A DNA stretch of 64,000 nt from Pseudomonas mosselii (GTDB lineage Bacteria > Pseudomonadota > Gammaproteobacteria > Pseudomonadales > Pseudomonadaceae). Both the position numbers and the translations under genes were made by a program. Positions 23,847 through 31,297 of the stretch are shown in pieces. The notes below the pieces were generated by a model. That model was given only the letters and a program-made list of their open reading frames with translations. It searched no databases and was not told the origin of the DNA. Each line of letters opens with the position of its first letter. The first letter of the stretch is position 1. Location of the stretch: assembly GCF_019823065.1 (NCBI RefSeq), contig NZ_CP081966.1:3193501-3257500 (forward strand). Direction: 5' to 3'.

Positions 23847-24520
23847 TGGCCGCGCTCCTTGGCCATGAACTCGTCCACGACTGCATCCGCCATGCCGCTG
23901 AACAAAGGCATCTTCCCCTCATTCCAGATAGCCAGCGGCGACGTGGTGCCAATGGGGTTGCGAATGAAGCGGTACCGCTCGGCATCCTTGCGCAGCTCCT
24001 GCGCCAGGCCCTCAATAGCGCTGCCGTCGTCGTCAATGTCAGCGCCAAGGGCCTCGCCGATAGCGCCGATGTCACAGGCAGCGGCCAGCAGCATCCGCTT
24101 GTGCGACTCCAGGTCAGCACTGAGAGCGCTCTCGCGCGCTTGGGATTGCTCCAGCTTGTGGTTCAGAGCCCAGACCTCGCCCTGCATCTGGGTTTTCTCA
24201 GACAGCAACTGCTCAAGACGGGTGTGCGCCACCTGCAAGGCAGCAGACGATCGCCCGTCGCCATCGCAGGTAGTGCAGCCACCCAGCCGCTCGAACGACT
24301 CAGGGCCTTGATAGGAGACGTGGATCTCCTCGCCGTAACCATTGCAGGCTGGGCAGTAGTAGCCGAGCGCTGCCTTCGCGGCATCCCAGCCATTCCAGGC
24401 CGAGCCAACGTCAGGAATGGCATCCCAAACGATATGGCCAGCGTCGGATATGGCGTCATCCAACCACTTGTTGAAGTCGGGGTCTTGCCACTGCTGGCGA
24501 TCCTGCTCACGGCTTCTCAT
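23843..24520 (-). CDS. Phage protein with CxxC pairs and coiled coil
   Basis: A 225-residue protein. The N-terminal part has YYCPACNGYGEE and GCTTCDGDG, a DnaJ-like zinc element at about 54-90. A coiled coil (LQVAHTRLEQLLSEKTQMQG) follows. The C-terminal piece LAQELRKDAERYRFIRNP is a frequent tail of phage early proteins. Overlaps both neighbours by four bases. Role unknown. Confidence 0.65.
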   Translation of the reverse strand: MRSREQDRQQWQDPDFNKWLDDAISDAGHIVWDAIPDVGSAWNGWDAAKAALGYYCPACNGYGEEIHVSYQGPESFERLGGCTTCDGDGRSSAALQVAHTRLEQLLSEKTQMQGEVWALNHKLEQSQARESALSADLESHKRMLLAAACDIGAIGEALGADIDDDGSAIEGLAQELRKDAERYRFIRNPIGTTSPLAIWNEGKMPLFSGMADAVVDEFMAKERGQ

Positions 24521-25308
24521 GCTGCACCTCGCACTGCCTTGTCGTGGGTGTGCAGGCCGTCCCAGTTCTTCTTCATGGGCAGCTCGCCGGCCAGGTACAG
24601 CTCGTACAGGCGCACGGCGCCCTTGCGCAGGAGGATCGGTGTGTAGCTGATGAACGCCTCTTTCCCGTGCGGGGTGATCTCCTGCTGGTGTTCGGTCATG
24701 TACTTGTCGCGGGCGTAGGCGGCGACGCGGTAGCGGGTGCCCGACTTGCTCTCGTTGTAGAGCCAGTTGCGACCCTCAAGGAAGTGACCGACCTGCATCA
24801 CGTTGACCCCATTGAGGCCCTTGCAGAACTGGACGTGGCTCATGCCTTCCTTGAACAGGTTCTCCAGGTGGCCGATCTTCTTGGCCTGGGCCTCGACCTG
24901 GACAGTGAGCAGAACGCGGGCTTTCTCCGACTCCAAGGCCATCTGGAGGATTTCCAGCTTGCTGAGGTCGGCGGGAGCGGACGGGGCTGCTTTTGCTTCC
25001 AGCTCCTGCCAGCGGTCGATAACCCTGGCTCGGTGCTCGTCGCTGTAACCGGCCACCACCAGGTGGGTGTCGCGCTCAATCAGGTCGTAGACCTCGATCG
25101 GTCGACCGCCCGTGGCCTCGCGACGGCTTTTACGACTTGATCGCAAAAGGTTTTTTGAGAAAAGTCGTTCGATGGTGGCCACCACGTCGTTGTGGCGCGC
25201 CTCTACCAAGTCAGCGATTTCACGCGATGACATCGTGCGCGCCACGAAATCGTGGTTCGCGTTTTGTGGCGCGAGGGCCACGGTATTGATTTGGCTACCA
25301 AGGTGCAT
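24517..25308 (-). CDS. Rha/KilAC-type phage regulatory protein
   Basis: A 263-residue protein. The Rha domain at about 28-95 (TMSSREIADLVEARHNDVVA; GGRPIEVYDLIERDTHLVVA) is followed by a helical linker and a KilAC domain (VMQVGHFLEGRNWLYNESKS; YRVAAYARDKYMTEHQQEIT). Such proteins act as antirepressors or regulators early in infection. GAGG stands nine bases before ATG 25308. Copy 3 of the 37-bp inverted repeat is part of its coding sequence (about residues 12-24). Confidence 0.8.
   Translation of the reverse strand: MHLGSQINTVALAPQNANHDFVARTMSSREIADLVEARHNDVVATIERLFSKNLLRSSRKSRREATGGRPIEVYDLIERDTHLVVAGYSDEHRARVIDRWQELEAKAAPSAPADLSKLEILQMALESEKARVLLTVQVEAQAKKIGHLENLFKEGMSHVQFCKGLNGVNVMQVGHFLEGRNWLYNESKSGTRYRVAAYARDKYMTEHQQEITPHGKEAFISYTPILLRKGAVRLYELYLAGELPMKKNWDGLHTHDKAVRGAA
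25238..25273 (+). repeat. Inverted repeat, copy 3 of 4 (36 bp, inside Rha gene)
   Basis: Arms CGCGCCACGAAA and TTTTGTGGCGCG are identical to copies 1 and 2, but the spacer is 12 bases. It lies within the N-terminal coding part of the Rha/KilAC gene, encoding APQNANHDFVAR on the minus strand. Confidence 0.85.
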
Positions 25309-25348
25309 ATATGATTGCCTCGCACATGTGTTACGAATGCAGCACAAG

Positions 25349-25374
25349 AAACCGGGCGGCCACCCGGTTTTTTT
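25349..25374 (+). terminator. Hairpin with T run between small regulator and Rha gene
   Basis: ACCGGG and CCCGGT arms followed by seven T on the plus strand and, more weakly, TTTCTT on the minus strand. Read leftward it occupies the place of lambda tR1, between the first regulators and the replication genes. Confidence 0.5.
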
Positions 25375-25385
25375 GCGCCTGCGGT

Positions 25386-25592
25386 TTAGGTGTCACTTTT
25401 GAGGCCCTCTTTAGGGACTAATTGGTACACCTGCGCTTTGGGTCTTCCGAGCCGAGTCGGTCCCCCCATGGCCAGGAACTCGATCGCTACATCCTCAAGA
25501 ACCTGGTCAATGCTCTGCCCCTTGCTCAGGGCTAGAGCACTGATCCTTCTCTTCGCACCATCACTCAGGTGCTCGTAGTCAATTTCAGCCAC
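25386..25592 (-). CDS. Small phage regulator-like protein
   Basis: A 68-residue protein (ISALALSKGQSIDQVLEDVA central; PTRLGRPKAQVYQLVPKEG at the end). GTG 25592 stands right behind GGAGGTCAC, a very good site, so the GTG start is accepted. Size, charge and place after the cro-like gene suggest a small DNA-binding regulator; it does not resemble CII clearly. Confidence 0.6.
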   Translation of the reverse strand: MAEIDYEHLSDGAKRRISALALSKGQSIDQVLEDVAIEFLAMGGPTRLGRPKAQVYQLVPKEGLKSDT

Positions 25593-25610
25593 GTGACCTC
25601 CATAGGGCCT

Positions 25611-25811
25611 CTAGGCCGCGCTATGCTGCTTTTCTTCCTTGCTCAGCGCTTCGATGGCGCCGTTTTCCACGGCCCACTCGATCATTTCGTAGAGGTAGGT
25701 GGCGTGCTGCATTTCGGCCCGTTCCGCGGCTCGCGCCAGTAGACGGTCCAGGGTCTTGTTGAAACGAACCTTCCTTGGTGTATCCCGTTTGTGGGACTGA
25801 TCTGCGTACAT
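25611..25811 (-). CDS. Ribbon-helix-helix-like small protein
   Basis: A 66-residue protein, RDTPRKVRFNKTLDRLLARA then MQHATYLYEMIEWAVENGAI. The pattern of a short strand followed by two helices fits Arc/CopG-type regulators. It is second in the leftward early operon. Function inferred from fold only. Confidence 0.6.
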   Translation of the reverse strand: MYADQSHKRDTPRKVRFNKTLDRLLARAAERAEMQHATYLYEMIEWAVENGAIEALSKEEKQHSAA

Positions 25812-25825
25812 GCGGGTACTGCTCC

Positions 25826-26035
25826 TTATGCGGCTTCAGATGGGTAAAGATCTGGGCGAAGCTCGTGGCGCGAAACGCCAGTGGCTTTCTCGATAGGAAG
25901 CGCCTGGCGGGCCGGCACGCCTCTGGTTTTCCAATAGGAAACAGCCATCGGCGTAACGCCCAGCAGATCGGCAAGGGCCTTACCCGAGCCGGCGGCATGG
26001 ATTGCGCGTTCCAGAGGTGTGGGATTCATAAACAT
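25826..26035 (-). CDS. Cro-like repressor
   Basis: A 69-residue helix-turn-helix protein: MNPTPLERAIHAAGSGKALA, then DLLGVTPMAVSYWKTRGVPA, with YdaS/Cro-type spacing. It diverges from the cI-like gene over a 77-base operator region. ATG 26035 (MFMNP) and ATG 26029 are both possible; AAGGCGG is nearer to the first but better spaced for the second. Expected to turn off repressor synthesis during lytic growth. Confidence 0.75.
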   Translation of the reverse strand: MFMNPTPLERAIHAAGSGKALADLLGVTPMAVSYWKTRGVPARQALPIEKATGVSRHELRPDLYPSEAA

Positions 26036-26048
26036 TCCGCCTTGGGCG

Positions 26049-26114
26049 AATAAACACATCTCAACGATACGTTTATTTTATAAACATAGCAAGGCCGGTA
26101 AACTTGGTGTTTAT
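26049..26114. promoter_or_regulatory. O_R-like operator with divergent promoters
   Basis: Half-sites ATAAACA occur at 26050 and 26080 and inverted at 26108; GTTTAT-TTT-ATAAAC at 26071-26085 is a perfect palindrome. The leftward promoter is TTTACC (26097-26102) and TAAAAT (26075-26080), spacer 16. The rightward promoter may be TTTATA (26077-26082) and TAAACT (26099-26104). A 14-mer TTTATAAACATRGC recurs at the second operator. Confidence 0.6.
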
Positions 26115-26829
26115 GACTACTCAACATTCTGGTGACCGCCTACGTGCGCAGATGCAGCTGCAGCGCGTCTCTAACACCGAGCTGGCGGCACGTCTTGGCA
26201 CTAGGCTGCAGAACATCAACAACTGGTTCATCCGGGGTGTGCCGGCATCAAAAATGATGGCTGCCGCTCGATCCCTTGGGCTGCGCTATGAATGGCTTGA
26301 AACTGGAGAGGGCTCACCGAGGGAGCCTGACCAGAATGAACACCCTGACGCCGGGCATATGCGGCTGTGGGACGACGAAACCCCAATGGAAGATGATGAG
26401 GTGGCAGTGCCGTTCCTGCGCGAAGTTGAGCTGGCTGCTGGGTCTGGTCGGTTTGCGATCGAGGAAAGCGAGAAGGCCACGCTTCGATTCGGGAAGCGCA
26501 GCTTGCGCAACAACGGCGTTCAGTACGAGAACGCTCGATGTGTGACGGTGCGCGGCAACAGCATGATGCCGATCCTTCGTGACGGGGCTACGGTCGGGGT
26601 AAACACTGGCAGGACCTCGTTTGCCGACATCGTCGATGGTGACCTCTATGTCATCAATCACAACGGCCAGCTGCGTGTGAAGCAGCTGTATCGACTTCCC
26701 ACTGGTATCCGCCTGCGCAGCTTTAACCGGGACGAACACCCAGACGAGGATTACAGCTACCAGGACATGCAGGAGGAGAACATGGTTATCCTTGGGCATG
26801 TTTTCTGGTGGGGCATGTATGCCAGGTGA
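26113..26829 (+). CDS. CI-like repressor with S24 autoprotease domain
   Basis: A 238-residue protein. The N-terminal helix-turn-helix (VSNTELAARLGTRLQNINNW) covers about 10-55. The cleavage pair Ala109-Gly110 lies in LAAGSGRF. The S24 catalytic Ser150 is in VRGNSMMP and Lys190 in LRVKQLY. It should keep the lysogen silent and be cleaved in the SOS response. ATG 26113 lacks any ribosome site and falls within two bases of the predicted transcript start, so the mRNA is probably leaderless, as lambda cI is from P_RM. Confidence 0.9.
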   Translation: MTTQHSGDRLRAQMQLQRVSNTELAARLGTRLQNINNWFIRGVPASKMMAAARSLGLRYEWLETGEGSPREPDQNEHPDAGHMRLWDDETPMEDDEVAVPFLREVELAAGSGRFAIEESEKATLRFGKRSLRNNGVQYENARCVTVRGNSMMPILRDGATVGVNTGRTSFADIVDGDLYVINHNGQLRVKQLYRLPTGIRLRSFNRDEHPDEDYSYQDMQEENMVILGHVFWWGMYAR

Positions 26830-27091
26830 AGCCCCGCGGCGCGGCGCTCTGAACCGGATTTGCGGCTGGCTCTTTATTGCGGGCATTGCCATGCTTGCCT
26901 TGGAGGTTCTTGCCTACGTTCTGGGAGCCAGAACCTCTGGAGTAGTTTTCGCCTCAGGGATGGCGGTCGTGCTTGTGAGCGCCCTTATTGGCGCCGCTGT
27001 CGATCGTTGCAAGCCGAAAGCTGAAGACCTTGTGACAATCGCTGTAGGGGCCGGATTCTTCATCTGGCTTGCCTGGAAAGCTCTGAGTTAG
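26819..27091 (+). CDS. Small membrane protein downstream of repressor
   Basis: A 90-residue protein with three hydrophobic helices (RICGWLFIAGIAMLALEVLA; VVFASGMAVVLVSALIGAAV; VTIAVGAGFFIWLAWKAL). It overlaps the end of the repressor gene by 11 bases and is followed by a terminator, so it is co-expressed in the lysogen. The position equals that of lambda rex genes; a superinfection-exclusion role is possible but not shown. Confidence 0.65.
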   Translation: MPGEAPRRGALNRICGWLFIAGIAMLALEVLAYVLGARTSGVVFASGMAVVLVSALIGAAVDRCKPKAEDLVTIAVGAGFFIWLAWKALS

Positions 27092-27109
27092 ACAGCATGA
27101 GAAGCCAAT

Positions 27110-27134
27110 GGCCCGCCTAGTGCGGGCCTTTTTG
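27110..27134 (+). terminator. Terminator of the repressor operon
   Basis: GGCCCGC and GCGGGCC arms around five bases, followed by five T, 18 bases after the membrane protein stop. Confidence 0.75.
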
Positions 27135-27144
27135 TGCTCGCGAA

Positions 27145-27197
27145 ATAAACAAAAATAAACATTAGGTGTTGACGCGTTTATAAACATGGCGTTTACT
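27145..27197 (+). promoter_or_regulatory. P_L-like early promoter with operators
   Basis: TTGACG (27169-27174) and TTTACT (27192-27197) have a 17-base spacer. The operator GTTTATAAAC (27176-27185) lies between them, and ATAAACA half-sites are at 27145, 27155 and 27180. The sequence shares TTTATAAACATRGC with the cro/cI region. It should drive the whole rightward early operon under repressor control. Confidence 0.7.
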
Positions 27198-27553
27198 GTG
27201 CACATCGAGGCGCTACACAGTCCCTCGCCAGGCCCTCACAGGCCGCCGCTCTTTCACATCGATGGGAACCTCGCGGATCGATCCCGGCAACGGCACAGCG
27301 CGAGCAATAAATTCGATCCCCATGCCAGCTCTGGAACTGGCCAGCTCGAAATCAGGCGGAACGTCAGCGCGGCAGGAACACAGGCCGGGCCACGGAAAGC
27401 GGATGGAGGGTTGCGCTGCAAACGCTCCCTGCCGGGATGCCCTTAGAACGGGCGTCGGTGCCTGGCACAGCGCGAGTAGTGAGGAAACACCACGAGATTA
27501 ACTGAAGCACCTGGGCGACCGGGTGCTTTGGGAATCCACTGGAGGAAATGAAG
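27198..27553 (+). other. Long 5' leader of early operon, no gene
   Basis: About 350 bases with no convincing coding frame: the open stretch beginning at 27186 starts inside the promoter and has no ribosome site. It contains a boxA-like element, an AAGCACC / GGTGCTT hairpin at 27503-27530 and several GC stems. It is probably an antitermination leader. Confidence 0.5.
27247..27258 (+). promoter_or_regulatory. boxA-like antitermination site
   Basis: CGCTCTTTCACA, about 45 bases after the predicted start of the early transcript, matches rRNA/lambda boxA (CGCTCTTA or GCTCTTTAACA). A convincing boxB hairpin was not found, so the system may resemble rRNA antitermination or a phage-specific one. Confidence 0.45.
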
Positions 27554-27820
27554 ATGCGACCAGTTATGACCATGGCGGCAGTGCACGATGATCGTGGCCG
27601 CCGCACAGGGCTCGAAGACGCCACCGAAGGCAAGTTCCACGGCTGGGGCGTCGAGTACGAAGAGTTCGAGAACGGCCCAGGCAACTACAGCGTCGCCATC
27701 GTTGAGATGCCAGACGGCACGGTTCAGACGTTTATGCCGTGGGCGATCCGCTTCTTGGATGGCGAAGATGCCAAGCAGCAGGCGCTGAATGACTTCCTTG
27801 CCCGTCCAGCAATTGGTTGA
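27554..27820 (+). CDS. Small early phage protein
   Basis: An 88-residue protein (MRPVMTMAAVHDDRGRRTGL; FHGWGVEYEEFENGPGNYSV), rich in acidic residues and likely beta-structured. ATG 27554 is eight bases after GGAGG; the earlier ATG at 27548 is only two bases away and is less likely. First gene of the rightward operon. No family recognised. Confidence 0.6.
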   Translation: MRPVMTMAAVHDDRGRRTGLEDATEGKFHGWGVEYEEFENGPGNYSVAIVEMPDGTVQTFMPWAIRFLDGEDAKQQALNDFLARPAIG

Positions 27821-27869
27821 CTGATTCCCTGACAGCCGGAAAGACGGCCCGATGCCCTGCTCCCCATCG

Positions 27870-28140
27870 CAGGCTGCATTGGAGATTGATCGGAGCGTGC
27901 TCAAGCGAGCTGCAGCGCTAGGATCGCAAAGACCCGTGAACCTCCTGAGCCGGTATATGCGAGACGGCCAATACCAGAAACGCGGCGGGAACCAAGCAGG
28001 GGTAGCGCCCTGGTGTTCCGATCAATCTCCGATGCATCCCGCATCTCCTTCCCTTCACTTCGACCGCATTAGACAGGTGCCAGCGAGCTTCACGGCTCGG
28101 GTTTGGTCACCTGCGCTGGCATCTTCCTAATGCGGTCCAG
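27870..28140 (+). ncRNA. Candidate structured RNA / leader between early genes
   Basis: A perfect 14-bp inverted repeat (27881-27894 and 28017-28030, GGAGATTGATCGGA) encloses further stems, among them GGAAC/GTTCC with CAGGG/CCCTG inside. It is followed by a second nested hairpin: GACCGCATTAG (28062-28072) with CTAATGCGGTC (28127-28137), then after symmetrical five-base internal loops TGCCAGCG (28078-28085) with CGCTGGCA (28114-28121). The ribosome site of the next gene comes immediately after. A frame open at 27852-28130 has poor codon use and weak translation signals, so the region is better read as RNA. Confidence 0.5.
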
Positions 28141-28151
28141 AGGATCACGCC

Positions 28152-28391
28152 ATGTGCGATTGCAGACAGAAATTCGAGCAGGCAGCAGTTGAACGGTACC
28201 CGGAAATCATCGGCGCCAAGGCGACCTTGCAGGGTTACATGCTCATTCCTGCCGGCCGCCAGTACGCGGAATGCGAAATCGTTGGAACCCGCACCACCGC
28301 CAAAGGCAAGGAAGTGAAAGCAAAGGCAACTATCAACGTGCTTGGCAACTACTGCATGTTCTGTGGCGAGAAGCACCCGGAGGCGGCATGA
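28152..28391 (+). CDS. Small zinc-finger-like early protein
   Basis: A 79-residue protein with CDCRQ at the N-terminus and YCMFCGEKH near the C-terminus, a possible zinc site, and a beta-rich centre (YMLIPAGRQYAECEIVGTRT). GAGGATC precedes ATG 28152 and is adjacent to the strong hairpin at 28062-28137. Overlaps the next gene by four bases. Function unknown. Confidence 0.6.
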   Translation: MCDCRQKFEQAAVERYPEIIGAKATLQGYMLIPAGRQYAECEIVGTRTTAKGKEVKAKATINVLGNYCMFCGEKHPEAA

Positions 28392-28690
28392 GCAAAGACA
28401 CAGGCGGGCCGGCTTTCCCGGTGTCGTATGACCACCAAACATTCGAGCCGCGCCATTTTGATGAGGCCAAACGGCTGATGTCCGGCATGACCCTGCGCGA
28501 CTATTTCGCAGCTCACACCGCTGAAGTTTCCGATGAGATCGGCATCCAATATGCCGAGAAAATAGTCGGCCGCAAGATGCCGGATTTTGCTGCTATGCCT
28601 TTGGACAATGCAGCTTTCTGGGCGGAATACCGGGCCATCATGCGCTATATCGAGGCCGACGCCATGCTCGCCGCCCGGGTGAAGCCATGA
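28388..28690 (+). CDS. Early phage protein with DYFAA motif
   Basis: A 100-residue protein. GGPAFPVSYD at the start and GMTLRDYFAAHTAEV after it are a frequent phage pattern (GMTLRDYFAA) of unknown role. ATG 28388 overlaps the preceding stop, and its own stop overlaps the next ATG. Confidence 0.65.
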   Translation: MSKDTGGPAFPVSYDHQTFEPRHFDEAKRLMSGMTLRDYFAAHTAEVSDEIGIQYAEKIVGRKMPDFAAMPLDNAAFWAEYRAIMRYIEADAMLAARVKP

Positions 28691-28938
28691 GCGGAATGAG
28701 CATTTCCGGCCAGATCATGATTCAAGAACCTTCGAGCAGCGGGTTCTCGGCCAATGTCTACCCGACGCGCCTTGATGCGGCCATTCAGTTGCTGCGCGTG
28801 ATGATTCGCCGCGCCCCTGACGAGCAGCAGGCCATGGACCAAATCGAAAAGGCCGTAGCTGAGCTGATCAGCGAGGAGCGGCATGACTTGGACATGGATA
28901 TGGCAACCGAGCGCCGGCGCCGTGGAGAAGAGCCATGA
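28687..28938 (+). CDS. Small early phage protein
   Basis: An 83-residue protein: FSANVYPTRLDAAIQLLRVM, then a charged helical C-terminus (RHDLDMDMATERRRRGEEP). Coupled by ATGA on both sides. No family recognised. Confidence 0.55.
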   Translation: MSGMSISGQIMIQEPSSSGFSANVYPTRLDAAIQLLRVMIRRAPDEQQAMDQIEKAVAELISEERHDLDMDMATERRRRGEEP

Positions 28939-29186
28939 GCGGCTGGCAGGCGATCGACTCAGCGCCGCGTGACGGCACCGAGATCATCCTGCGCAAAGGG
29001 GATCGAGTCACTGCCGGCGCTTGGATTGAGTGGAGCAAGTCCGAAGCCTCATTCAACAGTCGCGGCGACTATCTCGGCCAAGACGAATACGACTCTGGCG
29101 CGCACTGGGCGTCTTGGGATGGCGGCTTCTGTGAAGACGACGAGCCAACCCACTGGCAGCCCCTCCCTTCCCCACCCACCGAGTAA
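28935..29186 (+). CDS. DUF551-like phage protein
   Basis: An 83-residue protein with the DUF551 frame: GWQAIDSAPRDGTEIILRKG at the N-terminus and THWQPLPSPP at the C-terminus. The family is common in phage early regions; its role is not known. ATG overlaps the preceding stop. Confidence 0.75.
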   Translation: MSGWQAIDSAPRDGTEIILRKGDRVTAGAWIEWSKSEASFNSRGDYLGQDEYDSGAHWASWDGGFCEDDEPTHWQPLPSPPTE

Positions 29187-29206
29187 CCAACCACCTGGAG
29201 GCGACC

Positions 29207-29464
29207 ATGCACCCCAGCATTCAAGCTCGTCGCGACATTCTTACCACTCTTCGCCTGCGCTCTGTGATTGCCACGGCGGAAATGTACAGCCTGATCGGCC
29301 TGGCAATGCCGGTGATCATGTTCCGCTTCCAGGTGAGGCCTGCGGGCCGTGACTTCTTCCATGTGGTGGATGCCCGTGACGGCAAAGTCCGTGGATTCCG
29401 CCGCAACCACAACGAGGCCTGCGCCCTAGCGCGCAGCCTGGAGATGGAGAAAAGCCATGACTGA
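29207..29464 (+). CDS. Small early phage protein
   Basis: An 85-residue protein starting MHPSIQARRDILTTLRLRSV with FRFQVRPAGRDFFHVVDARD in the middle. GGAGGCGACC stands before ATG 29207. The 3' end overlaps the next gene by eight bases. Function unknown. Confidence 0.55.
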   Translation: MHPSIQARRDILTTLRLRSVIATAEMYSLIGLAMPVIMFRFQVRPAGRDFFHVVDARDGKVRGFRRNHNEACALARSLEMEKSHD

Positions 29465-29903
29465 CTTCCTCGAAACTGTCGACGGATCCGACTGGCTCTA
29501 CGAATCGATCAACTCACTGATCTGTGGCGAGAACGTCACGGCGCCGCGCGCCCACGGCAAGGCTGTATCGCTGGTCACGCCGCAATCGCTGTACGAGGCC
29601 CTGGCCGAGCACCTAGGCGCGCAAGAACACATCGCTCCGCTACTGACCGACAACCGCGAGTACCCGATCGAGAAGATGATCTGCGAAATCATCGCCGATG
29701 GCCGCGGCGTACACCGAAAGGCATACGACCTGGCAGTCGAAGCTGTAGGTCAATCCAAGAATGGACGCCCAACCGCTCTTCACGATGTTGCAGAAGCGCT
29801 TATCCGGCCCTGGGCCCAAGAGTACGCAAGAGCTCGAGCCGAAGAGGTTGCAGCTGATCTTGCTGCCGAGCGCGCCGAACACTTCAAAGCTGACGCAGCA
29901 TGA
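29457..29903 (+). CDS. Early phage protein, function unknown
   Basis: A 148-residue protein, acidic N-terminus (MTDFLETVDGSDWLYESINS), middle NREYPIEKMICEIIADGRGV and a helical C-terminus (RARAEEVAADLAAERAEHFK). Its start lies within the end of the previous gene. No domain recognised. Confidence 0.55.
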   Translation: MTDFLETVDGSDWLYESINSLICGENVTAPRAHGKAVSLVTPQSLYEALAEHLGAQEHIAPLLTDNREYPIEKMICEIIADGRGVHRKAYDLAVEAVGQSKNGRPTALHDVAEALIRPWAQEYARARAEEVAADLAAERAEHFKADAA

Positions 29904-29989
29904 GCTACTGGCGCGGCTCCTTCTCCATGCTCTTCGCCTGCACCTTCTTCATGCTCGCCAGCGCACTGGCCGGCAGCATCACTTCCTGA
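29900..29989 (+). CDS. 29-residue membrane peptide
   Basis: MSYWRGSFSMLFACTFFMLA followed by a short SALAGSITS end. It is a single hydrophobic helix, translated from an ATG overlapping the stop of the upstream gene. Coupling and the membrane helix support it; the length leaves doubt. Confidence 0.4.
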   Translation: MSYWRGSFSMLFACTFFMLASALAGSITS

Positions 29990-30165
29990 ACAACGCACCC
30001 GAGCACGGCGGGCCCCTAGGGGATAACCGTACCCCTTCGGGAGCGTAAGCGGCGAGAGCGCGCAACCATCCACCGCAGCCAGGGCCTGGAGCGTAACTCC
30101 GTGCCTGGGTGACCTGGCATTTCCCTATCCCAACTGACGGCGCCGGCCTGGCGCGAGGTTTTCTA

Positions 30166-31290
30166 ATGTCCGCAGAACAGAAACTGATCAAGATCGAAGA
30201 GATCAGCGAAGCGAACGCCCCGGCCATCTACGTGGCCGGCGGCCTGCAGCAATTCATCGACCTGGTGAAGGGTGAGGTACTGGGCGAAGTGCCTGACCTG
30301 AAAACCCGCAAGGGGCGCGAGCGCATCGCCAGCCTTGCCGCCAAAGTCAGCAAGTCGAAGACCGCTGTAGAGAAGCCGGGCCGCGACTACCTGCGCCGGC
30401 TCAAGGAAATGCCGAAGGTCGTTGAGGCCGAGCTGCGCGAGTTCGTGACAAAAATGGACGCGCTACGGGACGAGACGCGCCGGCCACTCACCGAGTGGGA
30501 AGCCGCCGAGGATGCGCGCATCGATCGACACAATGACGCCATCAACCGCATGAAAGACCTGGCCACCGATCTGGGCGCGCTGGATGCAGAGCAGCTGCAA
30601 GGCCGCATCACCGAGCTCACCGCGTTCGTCCTGGGCGATGCCTGGGAGGAATTCGAAGCTGAGGCCGCCCGCGCCAAAGAAGCGTCGATGAATGCCTTGC
30701 AGGCTGCCCAGGCCGCCCGGCAGAAGTACGACGCCGAGCAGGTCGAGCTGGCCCGCCTGCGCCGCGAGGCAGAGGAGCGCGCCGAGCAAGACCGCATTCG
30801 GGCAGCACAGGAAGCCGCCGTCGAGCTGGAGCGCCAGCGAGTAGCCCAGGAGCAGCAGGCCGAACGTGACGCGGCCGCCCGCCGCGAGCAGGAGCTGATC
30901 GACCAGGCTGCAGCACAAGAGCGCGAAGCCGAGAACCAGCGCCTGCAGCTCAAGTTGCAGGCCGAGCAAGCGGAACGCGCCCGCGCTCAGGCCGAAGTCG
31001 ACCGCGTTGCCACCGAGCAGCGGATGGAGCAGGAGCGCCAAGACGCCGCACGCCGGCAAGAGGAGGCAGCCGAGCAGGCCCGCCAGGAAGAACGCCGCCG
31101 GGCAGATGCAGCTGCCGCCGAGATCGTGCGCCAGCAGGAAGCCCGCGAAGCCGACAAGGCACACCGCCGCAGCATCAACCGCGCCGCCCTGGACGCCTTC
31201 CTCGCCGGCGGCATGACCGAGGAATGCGCCAAGCAGGCAATCACCCTGATCGCCGAGCGCAAGATCCCAAGCATCACCATCCAGTACTGA
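30166..31290 (+). CDS. Long coiled-coil phage protein
   Basis: A 374-residue protein. The N-terminal 130 residues are globular (APAIYVAGGLQQFIDLVKGE; VEKPGRDYLRRLKEMPKVVE). Residues 160-330 are an almost continuous Glu/Gln/Ala/Arg coiled coil, and the end is a small conserved cap (AFLAGGMTEECAKQAITLIA). GAGG precedes ATG 30166. It stands directly upstream of the ERF recombinase and may be a recombination accessory factor; this is inferred from place. Confidence 0.65.
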   Translation: MSAEQKLIKIEEISEANAPAIYVAGGLQQFIDLVKGEVLGEVPDLKTRKGRERIASLAAKVSKSKTAVEKPGRDYLRRLKEMPKVVEAELREFVTKMDALRDETRRPLTEWEAAEDARIDRHNDAINRMKDLATDLGALDAEQLQGRITELTAFVLGDAWEEFEAEAARAKEASMNALQAAQAARQKYDAEQVELARLRREAEERAEQDRIRAAQEAAVELERQRVAQEQQAERDAAARREQELIDQAAAQEREAENQRLQLKLQAEQAERARAQAEVDRVATEQRMEQERQDAARRQEEAAEQARQEERRRADAAAAEIVRQQEAREADKAHRRSINRAALDAFLAGGMTEECAKQAITLIAERKIPSITIQY

Positions 31291-31297
31291 GGTCACC

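Noticed and set aside
27186..27446. 86-codon frame at the start of the early leader
   Set aside because: Its ATG lies within the predicted promoter and no ribosome site is present.
27852..28130. 92-codon frame in the structured segment
   Set aside because: Mixed codon use, weak ribosome site and several perfect inverted repeats inside; RNA or DNA structure explains the region better. Not excluded entirely.
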